Below, piece after piece: positions 1-11,085 of a DNA stretch of 64,000 nt. Positions within the stretch are counted from its first letter, which is position 1; each line of letters opens with the position of its first letter. A program made the translations under genes and the position numbers. The notes under the pieces are model-generated. The model saw only the letters and a list, made by a program, of their open reading frames with translations, made no database searches and was not told where the DNA came from. Source of the DNA: Pilaira anomala (taxonomy: Eukaryota; Mucoromycota; Mucoromycetes; Mucorales; Mucoraceae); NCBI GenBank assembly GCA_025716855.1, contig JAIXMQ010000017.1, forward strand, positions 248,001-312,000. Reading direction: 5' to 3'.

Positions 1-589
1 ATCTATCTTTCAGTAGTTAGGTACAAAAGTTTAAAGAAGGTTTCAGATGCATTTAAAAAGGCTGGGGAAACTAATAGGTAACAATGCTCGGATAAAGTTT
101 ATTTATATAGTTTAATAGTAACTTAAACAAAGAAGATCGATTACGCAAACTTTTGAGTAACTATGGTTTTATTTTTATGATTGGGTAGTCAATGCTGAGA
201 AGTTAGATTATCGAGGGCCTTTGCTTTTTGTTTTTATTTTGAAAGAAGTTACACAACTTGACAATTATACCCCAATATCTAAACTGCCGGATTCATGGTA
301 CCTGAACATCTGTTAGAATATGCATCTAAAAATAGCGTGGCTAGCAAATAAAGTAAGATGAATGCTTCTCAAAAATAAAAAATAGGAGTCTCATATATGG
401 AAGATAAAAGTTAATTTCAAAGGAAGTATTACTTATGTAAGTCATAAAAAATTAAACTTACCATATGTTGTACATATAAGAAAACTTTTTCGCGATATCT
501 GCTTAGTAAACTGGAAGAAAAGAATCCTGTTAGATTTTACACAAAAAAATTGCACAAGTGACATTTAATGACTCTTTTCAAAAAAAAAA
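1..589. other. AT-rich stretch, no gene seen
   Basis: No open frame or recognisable motif was found on either strand. The stretch runs up to the poly-A/poly-T junction at about 580-600 that starts the large inverted repeat. It may be the flank of that element. Confidence 0.5.
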
Positions 590-3500
590 CCTTTTTTTTT
601 TGGGATTGATTGAAAGTTTACAAGACTTTAGCTCTCATGACATTTGCTCTTCCCTAACAATTGGTTCTGTTAAGTCTATCGCTGTTCAACAACAATAACA
701 GTAACAGTAACAATAAACCTTCCCGAACAGTTATCACTGATTTCTTCCCCCGACAGGGAGCATTTAGGCTATACAATACATATAACTTGTTTATTTATAA
801 AAAAAATGGTTAATCTAATCCTTTGTGTATTAATATCACCCTTTTTCTTTTCTTGTATTTTCAATTAAACGCAAGTTAGTTCTTTTATTCAAACTATTTT
901 TGTTACTAGTTTTCATTTTTTTATTCTGTATTGTTATTCTGTATAATCATAAATCATTTGTTTTTTGTCTTTGAACGGAATTTTCCTCCAATATAGTTAG
1001 TTACCATTAATTCCTAATAAAAGTGTACAATGAACCACATTTTTCCATTTTATTTCAGAGTGTTTATCGAGTTTATTTGGAGTATATATATATATATATA
1101 CATATTATACATTATATAAATCTTTCAAATATCATTCACTAGTTATGTACATTGCTATAATTGTTAATTTTTTTATCCTTGAGGACATGCCATTTTGCTT
1201 AAGCAGCCATATCAGTTTAACTAACTATACAATTGCATTAAAACTTTTGGTGGTCAATATTTGCCAAGGTAATATAATTCTTGATATAGTTAAATCTGCC
1301 TCTTTCACTTTTAATTTATGGTGAAAAAATTTTTTTAAAGGAAGAGACCTTTTGATACTACCATTATATTACGACAGTAAAGCCCTACGCTACACTACCT
1401 GTGTTTACTGGCCTTAATTAGTCTTTTTGATAAAGAAAAACGAGGTATTGTAGACAAGATTTTTTTGTTGTAGCGAAAAGATTTTTGAGCCAATCAAATC
1501 ATCGGAAAAAGAGGAAAAAGTGTATTTTTAGCCAAAAATCAACGATCCCCGACCTTTGGATTTTTTCAAAAATCAGAAATGTATATGTATCTTTCCATTG
1601 GAATGCTATTTAGGCTTAGCTTTCTAACGATACATGTAGAATTTGACGCTCTTTTTAATGATGCAAAAAGCAAAGTAGAATAGTAACAAATATTTATAGG
1701 TATTATGAAAAAACAATATACAGTTTTTGTTAGGGTAAGTATATTTTCTACATAAAACATAATAATTCTAAATCAATAGAAAAATGCGCCAATCAATTTC
1801 GCATTGATTGTATATTATATTGTATAATAGAATAGGTGAAATAAAAGACTTTAATTTGAAAAGAAAGAAATTTGGACCCAAATCTCAATTTTTAGGTCCA
1901 AAAACAGGAAAAAAACCAAATCAGGATACAGACATATTTTGTTAGACAATGTTATATTCCAAAGATGTAGAATTTAAAAACTAAGATTTCTATGCATTTA
2001 GATTTATTATCTTGTATATAAAAAATATACATGTCCTAATGGAAGCTGTGCTTTCTCGCAATGACTATTAAACTTAATAATTATGCTACTTTGATTTTTA
2101 CATCATTCGAAAGAGCGTCAAATTATACCTTATACATCAATAAAAAGCTAAACTTTAAAACCATTTAAATACAAAGATATATCTGAATTTCTAATTTTTA
2201 TTTTTTTTAAGATGTGAAAAAAATTCCATTTTTTAGAAAAATTTGCTAGTCCCCCCCTATGGATTTTTTCAAAATTCAGAAAGAAAGATATATCTTTACA
2301 TTGAAAAGGGTTTAACGCCTGTTCTTTTAACGGTAAATACAGAATTTTGCACTCTTTCGAATGATGTAAAAATCAAAATAAAATAATTACAAATATTAAT
2401 GGTTATTGTGATAAAACGGTTTACAGTTTTTATTAGGGCAAGTATATTTTCTATTTCTAATAATATAAATTAAATTATATAGAAAGATGCGCCTTTAAAT
2501 TCTGCATTTTTTGTATATTATATTGTTTAATGAAATAGCTGATTTAGAGGGACTTTACTTTGACACGAAGGTATTTTTTGTTAAAATTTTGATTTCTGGG
2601 ACTGAAAAACGAGGTGTATGTAGACCGTGCTACATGCACTCTCCACTTGTAGTGTATGTAAGAAAAACAGTTTTTGTTAGAGAAAGTATATTTTTTACAT
2701 ATAAAAAAATATATTTTTATATACAATCATCTGCCCATCTAAATTTGGGATTTTCTGAATATAGTATTGTATAATAGAATAGTTAATATTGAAGGACTTT
2801 ACTTTGACAAGAAAGGTTTTCTGGGCTTAAATATGTGGTGTGTGTAGTTTATATGAGGTACGCTTATTAGCTTTGGCTAAAAATATATTTTTTCCCCCTT
2901 TTCCGATGATTTGATTGGCTCAAGTTTTTTTCGCTACAACAAAAAAATCATGTCTACAATGCCTCGTTTTTCTCTCTCAAAAAGACTAATTAGGGTCAGT
3001 AAACACACATTATATAGCGCAGGGCTTTACTGTTGTAATAGAATGGCATTATAAAAAGGTCTCTCTCTTTAAAATTTTCTTTTTCACCATAAATTAAAAG
3101 TAAGAGAGGCAGATTTAACTATATCAAGAATTATATATTACCTTGGCATATTGACCACCAAAAGTTTTAATGCAATTGTATAGTTAGTTAAACTGATATG
3201 GCTGCTTAAGCAAAATGGCATATCCTCAAGGATAAAGAAAATTTACAATTATAGCAATGTACATAACTAGTGAATGGTGTTTATAAAAATCTAGTGAATG
3301 ATATTGAAAGGTTTATATGTGTATATATATATATATATTACAAATGAACTCGAGAAACACTCTGAAATAAAATGGCAAAATGTGGTTCATTGTACATTTT
3401 TTTTTAGGAACTAATGATAACTAACAATATTGGAAGAAAATTCCGTTCAAAGACAAAACAAATGATTTATGATTATACAGAATAAAAATACAGAATAAAA

Positions 3501-4211
3501 AAATGAAATCTAGTAACATAAATAGTTTGAATAAAAGAACTAACTTGCATTTAATTGAAAATACTAGAAAAGAAAAAGAGTGATATTAATACACAAAGGA
3601 TTAAATTAACACTTTTTTTATAAGTAAGCAAGTTATACTGTATAGTAAAATCACGGATGACTTTATCCGGATTTATAAAAAATATAACAAGGCACATTGT
3701 CACGTGAATAAGGGTTTTATAACTTTTGCATGAAATACACCATTAATCAATTTTTTTTTCACATGGCATACAGGCAGGTTTTTTTCTCATACGCCAGACA
3801 AACAGGGGGGGGGGGTTCATTATAAATAATCTTTTTTTTATTTTGTTTTTCTTTCACTTTCTTCTTTTTATATATATTCCAAAATGAATCTTCCTTCCTT
3901 ACCGCTACAGTTTTTAATCTCTTCTTTTGCCACACTCCTTGCCTAGAGAAGACAATGTTCCAAGGGAAAAAAGACCTGCATAAAACATATTGTTATCAAT
4001 GGTAAGTCTAATAATTTTATCAAAAAATAAATGATTCATTTTGTCTAATAAATCTCAAATAGAAAATGATCCTTTTTTCTTATGATGCCTTTTTTTTTTA
4101 ACAACATAGGTTGTTCAGCAACTATATTTACAAGCAATAAGGTATGCACATAAGATCAGAGCACAAAATGTCAGTACTATAACTAATCAGTTTTGTTTAG
4201 AAGTACTCTTA

Positions 4212-4628
4212 ATACCTTGAGAGAATCTGTTGGGATTGCATCGCACCTTGATAGTAAGATTCCTGGTATCTGTCCCAAGTGAAAGTGTTGGAAAATATGA
4301 ATTGCATCGCACTCGTATGGACCTTCATTATTAGCGCTGGTTTTTCATCAAGATTATGATGCTCTACTACTTGTTTGAAATCTGAATACCTTGAAGGATT
4401 CTATTGGGATTGCATCGCGTCTTGATAGTAAGATTCCTGGAATCTGTCCCAAGTGAAAGTGCTGGAAAGTATGAGTTGCATCGCACTTGTATGGACCTTC
4501 ATTATTAGCGCTGATTTTTCATCAAGATTATGATGCTCTACTACTTGTTTGAAATCTGAATACCTTGAGGGATTCTATTGGGATTGCATCGCGTCTTGAT
4601 AGTAATATTCTTGGAATCTGTCCCAAGT
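4212..4628. repeat. 174-bp tandem repeat, about 2.4 copies
   Basis: The units start at 4212, 4386 and 4560 with ATACCTTGA, giving a period of exactly 174 bp twice. The third copy stops after CTGTCCCAAGT at about 4628. Each unit contains GGGATTGCATCGC and a second TTGCATCGCAC about 70 bp later. Copies differ at only a few positions, so the duplication looks recent or homogenised. Confidence 0.9.
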
Positions 4629-4715
4629 CCTGGTTTTACCCGCAAAATCTGTACTTTATCGGTCCTAGTTTTACCTGCAAATTAGATATTTCATGACATT
4701 ATTTTACCTGCAAAT
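4628..4715. repeat. Short tandem repeat, about 34-bp period
   Basis: Three imperfect units with the core TTTTACCTGCAAAT begin near 4634, 4669 and 4702. They follow directly on the truncated third copy of the 174-bp repeat, so the two arrays abut. Confidence 0.6.
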
Positions 4716-5179
4716 CTGCTAGATCTCAGTAGCTATTGGCTTTTCAATTGTATATTGCTTCATATCATTGGTCTTTATCTTATTTCAAAATGACGTTCAT
4801 AATAAAGGCGCTATTGCTATTGGTATAATATACCACTTTAAATAGCTTTTTATATATTGATTTTGTTTAAAAATCGATCTTTATTCATTGATTTTTTTTT
4901 TAAAAAAAAGTTATTGGCATACTGCCATATTATTACTTAAAACAGATACATCATCTGAAATTCTTTCCTAAAAGAGATAAAAAGTCTTTGGGTGTGATAG
5001 CCTAAACACTCCCTGTCGGGGGAAGAAATCAGTGATAACTGTTCGGGAAGGTTTATTGTTATTGCTACTGCTATTGCTGTTGAAAAGCGATAGACTTAAC
5101 AGAGCCAATTGTTAGGGAAGAGCAGATGTCATGAGAGCTAAAGCCTTGTAAACTTTCAATCAATCCCAAAAAAAAAAGG

Positions 5180-6512
5180 TTTTTTTCTTTGTTACAGCGA
5201 AAAAAAATTGAGCCAATCAAATCATCGGAAAAAGGGGGAAAAGTGAATTTTTAGGTAAAAATCAGCAGGTCCCGACCTTTGGATTTTTTCAAGTGTTTTA
5301 AATGTGGATATATCTCGGGATTATAAGAATTGTAGAGCAAAGCTATTGAACGGTTTCTAATATGAAATTTGACGCTCTTTCGAATGGTGTAAAAATCAAA
5401 GTAGAGTAATTATAAAGATTAATGTTTATTGTGAAAAAGTCAAATTACGGTTTTTGTTAGGGCAGGTATATTTTTCATATCTAAAGTTATGAATCCAAAT
5501 ACATGAAAAAATGCGTCTTTAAATTCTGCATCGACTGTATATCATGTTGTATATTAGAATAGTTGATTTAAGATGACTTTAATTTGACAAGAAAGAAAAT
5601 TTTGTCCATATCTCGATTTTTTTTTTCATTTTAGGGGTAAAAAACGGGGTGTCCATAGGGGATTGTAGTGCATTTAGTCTATTTTCATAGGGTGTGTAAC
5701 GTTTCACACTGCTTAAAGTCCTATGGACACCCTGTTTTTTTACCCCTAAAATGAAAAAAAAATCGAGATATGGACAAAATTTTCTTTCTTTTCAAATTAA
5801 AGTCCTTTATTTCACCTATTATATTATATAACATGATATACAATCGATGCAGAATTTGAAGATGCATCTTTCTATTGATTTAGAATTATTATTTTTTATG
5901 TAGAAAATATACTTGCCCTAACAAAAACTGTATATCGTTTTTTCATAATACCTATAAATATTTGTTATTATTTTACTTTGATTTTTACATTTTCAAAAAG
6001 AAGGTAGAATTCTACATATATTGTTAAAAGGCCAAGCTTTAAAAACTTCTTAATGTAAAGATGTATCCATATTTCTCATTTTCGAAAAAATCAAAAGTCG
6101 GGACCTGCTGATTTTTACTTAAAAATACACTTTTTCCTCCTTTTCCAATAATTTGATTGGCTCAAATCTTTTCGCCACAGCAAAAAAATCATGTCTATGT
6201 ACAATACCTCGTTTTTCTTTATCAAAAAAACTAATTAAGGCCAGTAAACACAGGTAGTGTAGCGTAGGGCTTTACTGTCGTAATAGAATGGGAGTATCAA
6301 AAGATATCTTCCTTTAAAAAATTTTTTTCACCATAAATTAAAAGTGAAAGAGGCAGATTTAACTATATCAAGAGTTATATTACCTTGGCACATTAACCAC
6401 CAAAAGTTTTAATGCAATTGTATAGTTAGTTAAACTGATATGACTGCTTCATTTTTGCTCAAGAAAAATTGCATGTCCTCAAGGATAAAGAAAATTAACA
6501 ATTATAGCAATG
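5180..6512. repeat. Second foldback element with near-perfect central hairpin
   Basis: About 5190-5657 is the reverse complement of about 5721-6190, with a loop of some 60 nt. The innermost arms (CATTTTAGGGGTAAAAAAC and its complement) are almost perfect. The right side continues to 6512 with the same sequence as 2900-3260, the complement of about 1147-1440. The equivalent left end is missing, so the element is truncated at about 5180, where it meets the larger foldback. No coding frame is present. Confidence 0.8.
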
Positions 6513-7942
6513 TAATTGCTTTATATATGATAGGTAACTAGAGGATCCAAGAAGCAAAGATTAAATTATGTATCATATTCTCTTACAAATAAATGAATAA
6601 ATTTTGCATAAGTTTATGTATCTCTATGCGTTTTCTAAATATTTTATTGAGTTTCCAGTGTTGATCGATACCATTTAGTTACCATTTTTCAAGGAAAATA
6701 TATATCACAATCTAAGCAAAAGCAGAGCAGTAATAAAAGCAGTGATAAAGTGGCTTAAAGATAGGGCTTGTAAGAAACATTTGTCAAATGATGTGCTCCA
6801 ACTGTTTAAATGTAAAATAATCTAGGCAGGTTTTTTTTTATGTAAGTATATTTTTAAAAAAAAATAGACATTTCGTTACGGCTATGTTAATAATTTCTCT
6901 TTCATCTTTTATCCAAATAAGCTATCTCCACTTTATATAAAAATCATACACCAAATGTTGTTTTATCCAGACACTACTAAAATTATTTACAGAAATATAG
7001 TATTATTGTATTTCTAGTTGCTTATTTATCCGCTTAAAAAAAGAATTTAACTATGTATATAGAAGTGTATGAAAATTAAGAAGGAGAAAACAAAAACTTC
7101 AAATTATAACTGAAAATTATTTATCGTCTTTTAAAAAGAAACATTATATAAAAGAAACAGACAAACAAGTAAAAAACAATTGTAGCTCAGGCACGATCTT
7201 TTTTATTTATTTATTTATTATTTTTACAAAACCAATGGTATATGTACAGTACAATTCAACTGTTATGAATGTGTATACAAACACATCTGCGCATTATTAA
7301 TACATCTACTAAACGGTTTCAACCAACTTAGATTAGCCAAAAATATTTTTTAAATTTTCTTGCGGCTCCAAGAAGAAAACGAGAAAAAGTCAATATTTCA
7401 ATGTAACCATTCAATATTTATATCCCCTCGCCAAATTCTTAATACCCCAAAAAAAAAGAGTAGATCATCAAAAAGAAAAAAGAATTTATCTAATCATCAT
7501 TAAAATCATTTTGCATATTATCATGCTAATTTTTGACATATTTTTCCACACAAACCATACTTATAAATTGTATAAAAACAATAACTATATATTATATAAT
7601 ACACGTTATAGAACGGTAACTTGATGTTTAATTATGTTCAAATATATGTTATAAAGTATCAGCTTGTATAAATATGATAAAATAAAGTCTCGTAAATAAA
7701 AATAATTACTATATTATGCGGTAATTTTACTGGCATTAAGACTAAATTATGAGCTTCTCCTATTTATACATGTATAAAAGTATATATAACTCTTGATTTA
7801 TATACAAGTTTCATACGAACCGATCGCATATCCGTCTGCGATTCCGTATTCGGATGCACCTTTCTCTTTCAATTTTTTTTTATATATACTTTAATTGATG
7901 TTTAATTTATACCCTTTCTTTTTTTTCCTAATCTAAATTATA
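6513..7942. other. Gene-free AT-rich interval
   Basis: No gene or RNA gene was recognised. It contains A/T runs and a TTTA microsatellite near 7203. The last part, with a pyrimidine-rich stretch just before 7943, probably holds the promoter of the bZIP gene. A short GC-richer patch at about 7815-7860 includes the small inverted repeat ATCCG...CGGAT. Confidence 0.5.
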
Positions 7943-8666
7943 ATGATTTGGGCAGATATTCAACAATCCATGTATTTTACACATAATTACTTTAACGATA
8001 ATAGCAATAACAATAGAAATTCTAGTCCCACAAGCACTGATATGCAACCCAATAGGGCTTTAAAGCAACAGTCATCATTGATAGTTCCTACGCTCTATAA
8101 TAAAAACGTTCGAACTGGTTCTATGAGTAGTAGTACCGAGGATGAAGACGAGAGTACATCCTCTTCTGGTCGAAAAAATTTAAAAAGAAAAGCTTCGTCT
8201 TCTGTAGATAGAAATGAAGATGAAGGTAATACTGATGAAAAACGTAAAAACTTTCTAGAAAGAAATAGACAAGGTAAAAAAAAATATATATATGTTATTT
8301 TTGACATTTTAATTTTATTTACTAACATGTCTACACATACATGTACGTGTAGCTGCCTTAAAATGCAGACAGAGAAAGAAACAATGGTTAAATAGCTTGC
8401 AAGAGCGAGTTGAATATTTGGCAAATGATAATGAGCAGTTACAATTACAAGCGAATGTAATGAGAGACGAAGTATTGAGTTTAAGAAGTTTATTGATGGT
8501 ACATAAAGATTGTCATATAACAAATAATACAATGATTTTACCACAACATCAACAAATTCCACATCATGTACCAATTCAAACATTAACACAGCAAAGGCAT
8601 ATTGATAATAACAATAGTAGTAATAACCATAACTCTATGCTATCTACAACAATCAAAATGATTTAA
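7943..8666 (+). CDS. bZIP transcription factor, Atf1/CREB type
   Basis: Two exons, 7943-8273 and 8353-8666, give 214 residues. Splicing the GTAAAA..TGTAG intron restores a textbook bZIP basic region at residues about 103-122, RNRQAALKCRQRKKQW. It has the invariant N-x7-R (N108, R116) and is followed by a short leucine-zipper-like coiled coil up to about residue 160. The N-terminus is Asn/Ser-rich and acidic. Atf1/ATF2-type factors bind CRE sites as dimers in the nucleus and often control stress responses; that role is inferred from the basic region only. The protein is shorter than typical Atf1. The intron lies inside the basic region. The zipper is short and the tail His/Gln/Asn-rich. Confidence 0.85.
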
Positions 8667-8799
8667 TATAGTTACAAGTTCCCCCCTTAATAAATAAAAT
8701 TAGTTTTTGTTTTGTGTTGTGTAATACACATTGTACATCCAATTGGACGATCTTTTTACATGATGTATAAAATAAGGTACATCTTGAATAAGGCTGGGA

Positions 8800-8801
<2 letters not shown>

Positions 8802-8831
<30 letters not shown>
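8802..8831. repeat. 30-nt poly-T run between two same-strand genes
   Basis: An uninterrupted T tract lies about 135 bp after the bZIP stop and 90 bp before the next start codon. It may act as a nucleosome-depleting promoter element for the mannosyltransferase gene. Similar long A/T tracts precede many genes in this window. Confidence 0.6.
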
Positions 8832-8837
<6 letters not shown>

Positions 8838-8918
8838 TCTGTTTTTACATATTCATTTTTTAAAGTATTATATCATACCCTTTTTTTTACTCCTTAGGAA
8901 GTTGTCGTTATTTTATAT

Positions 8919-10017
8919 ATGGCGCCATCAATTGCTACATTTAGAGGAAAACAACGTCTTCTTCTAACAGGGATTTTATTTTTTGTTTGGTGTATTTACA
9001 TTTATAGCTTAAAAGGTTTATCATATAGTAATGATGGTATTCACACATCAATAAGAACAAATCAAATGCAATTCAGAAAACAACATAATTATTTTAATTT
9101 GAATGATGATCGCAATAACAGAAAGAATTCACAACATATTCTTGTATTAACACATCTTCAAAACCATGAAACATATCTCGATCATTATTTTGAATTATTA
9201 GATAAGTCTAGTTACACAAATAAGTATATTTCAATCGGTTTACTTGTAACGGATTCAACTGATAACACATTGCTAAAGGTGTATCAACATATTGGGAGAT
9301 TACAAAACAGGTGGCGAAATCAATTTTATAGTATTGACGTTTATCAAAAAGATTTCGGATTTAATAGGAAAATAAGAAGTCCAACTACATTAGCAAGAGC
9401 TAGAAACTTTTTATTGTCTTTAACCTTGAAAGATTATCATAATTTTGTTTTTTGGGTCGATGTCGAATTGTATTCTTATCCAAACACTATTTTTAGCGAT
9501 TTCGTTTTGATGAATCTTGACGTTGTCGTACCAAACTGTTTTAAAAAGAGAAATGATAATTTACTTGAGGGTTACGACTTAAGCAATTGGCAAGAATCTG
9601 ATGAATCATTAAGATATCAACAACAGTTACTTTTAAATCAAGTATTAATCAAAGGTAAACAAAAAAAAACGAACTTTAATGGTAAGCATGAATACTAACT
9701 TTAAAAAGATTACGATAATGTCTCAATTGGACGTAATTTGGTAATGGTTTAGATTACATATTTACGTTTCATATTCTTAATTGTTATTATATATATAGCT
9801 TGTTAACATGATAACTCATATAAATCTTGATAAAGTACCTTTGGACGGTATTGGTGCAACATTTACAATGGTTAAAGCAACTATTCACAGAGAAGGTGCT
9901 GTATTTCCACCATTCGTATATCAACACGAATTAAATACGGAGGGTTTTGCAAAAATTGTCAAAGCAATGGGTTTCTCTGTATATGGACTTCCAACTTATA
10001 TAATCTACCATTTTTAA
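8919..10017 (+). CDS. Anp1/Van1/Mnn9-family mannosyltransferase
   Basis: Three exons, 8919-9654, 9709-9740 and 9799-10017, give 328 residues. A hydrophobic signal anchor at residues about 13-31 implies a type II Golgi membrane protein. Family motifs follow: HLQNHETYLDHYF, then TTLARARNFLL, FWVDVELYSYP, DVVVPNCF, YDLSNWQESDES, and finally VPLDGIGATFTMVKA, GAVFPPF and TEGFAKIVKAMGF. In yeast this family forms the mannan polymerase complexes that extend N-glycan outer chains. The 32-nt middle exon, encoding DYDNVSIGRNL, is needed to join the frames. The DXD metal-binding motif of the family is read here as DVE. Which yeast paralogue it matches best cannot be decided by eye. Confidence 0.88.
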
Positions 10018-10145
10018 TTCAAAAAATAAAAATAAAATGCACATCTATTTCCATTCTTTTATTCTATTTTTTTGTTTTTTTGTTTTTTTCTTCTTCTCAA
10101 AAGAATTACTACTTGTATATCCCCGTTTTGTTTTGTTTATTCCAT

Positions 10146-11085
10146 TTACAAATCAGCACGAACTCTGAAACCAGGACCATAAGGTTCATCGTTCAAAGTA
10201 GTGTAAACACCAGGAGCGTATTCACAAGTGTGACGTCCAGATTGAGGACCAGGTGTAATTGGCTTGTCAGCCTTCAAGTTATCCAAAAGCTTATCAGTTG
10301 TCTCTGGTGTCAAATCCTCCTATTTATACAATACACGTTTAACACTTTTTCTTTTTTTTTTTACTCTGTATTTTAAATCTTTCCAACTTACATAATAATC
10401 GTCGTTAATGGCCATGACGGGAGCATTTACACAAGCACCAGCACATTCAACTTCAACCAAAGTGAATTTACCATCCTTTGTTGTCTCACCAACTTGAATA
10501 CCAAGGTTTTCCTTGATAGTATTCAAGATCTTTGTAGAACCGCAACCACCTAATTGACAAGGAGTTGTTGTACAAAGTTGTAAAAAGTATTTACCAACGG
10601 GTTGACGGTTATACATGGTATAGAAAGTGGCAACTTCATAAACACGCATAGGAGGAACTTCTAATAAACGAGCAACTTCATTCATAACAGAAATAGAAGT
10701 GAATCCATTTTGTCTTTGACCTAAATCTAAAAGGGGCATGATAGCACCCTTCTTGTATTGCTCAGGATATTTCTTTAAAACTTCTTGAATACGTTTTTGG
10801 TTTTCAGCATTGAATTCAAAAGGAGTGTTGACATTGTTGTTGGGTGTATCACGGTGCTGTTGTTGAAAAAAAATGTATTGAATAAATAGGTGGGTAGTTG
10901 AATTAAAACAAAAACTTTTGATTAGACACATTAAATTTTTTTTTTTAAAAAAAAAAAAATTAAAATCTTACCACAAAGATGGCATCAGAGTGAGAAGCAA
11001 GAGAAGAAGAAATATTACGCTTAACAAAAGTATTTCTTGCCATAGGCTTAGCAGCCTGACGAATAAGAGAACGCATAGAATTCAT
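10146..11085 (-). CDS. NDUFV2: NADH:ubiquinone oxidoreductase 24 kDa subunit
   Basis: Three exons (11085-10972, 10856-10392, 10319-10146) give 250 residues, the normal size for complex I NDUFV2/NuoE. The first 35 residues are Arg/Ser-rich without acidic residues, as in a mitochondrial presequence. [12 protein letters not shown] spans the first splice. The four [2Fe-2S] cysteine ligands are visible in [12 protein letters not shown] and [11 protein letters not shown]. The second splice joins NDDYY to [10 protein letters not shown], and the C-terminus [10 protein letters not shown] is conserved. The protein sits in the matrix-side NADH dehydrogenase module. The gene is divergent from the aldehyde dehydrogenase gene 2.6 kb away and convergent with the mannosyltransferase gene. 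Confidence 0.96.

Larger units (their letters stand above)
3646..4998. mobile_element. Nested insertion splitting the right arm of the foldback
   Basis: The left arm runs without a break across 760-790 (AGGCTATACAATAC), but its complement is interrupted. One part ends ...CTGTATAG at 3645 and the other resumes ATAGCCTAAAC at about 4997. The intervening 1.35 kb is absent from the left arm. TAG or ATAG occurs at both edges, as a short target-site duplication would. The insert has no clear terminal inverted repeat and no coding frame, and it carries the 174-bp tandem repeat. Non-autonomous element or solo LTR are both possible. Confidence 0.5.
590..5179. repeat. Giant interrupted inverted repeat (foldback element)
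   Basis: Three blocks on the right are reverse complements of the left arm. 590-770 matches 4999-5179; both contain CCTTCCCGAACAGTTATCAC or its complement. 769 to about 1560 matches about 2880-3645, including the flank of the TATATA runs at about 1083 and 3322. The right arm is split by an insertion at 3646-4998. Between the arms, about 1500-2880, lie copies of a second unit in alternating orientation. No transposase frame is visible. The structure resembles a foldback-type or large MITE-like non-autonomous element, but the class is inferred. By eye the outer arms are roughly 90 percent identical. Confidence 0.8.

Noticed and set aside
2511..2774. Two overlapping 60-87 codon frames inside the foldback
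   Set aside because: They lie within repeat copies on both strands and have Phe/Ile/Lys-rich translations without motifs.
4212..4628. Repeats considered as a CRISPR array
   Set aside because: The units are 174 bp with no short-repeat and unique-spacer pattern, and the genome is eukaryotic.
8095..8589. 164-codon minus-strand frame opposite the bZIP gene
   Set aside because: It is antisense to a well-supported bZIP coding region and crosses its intron.
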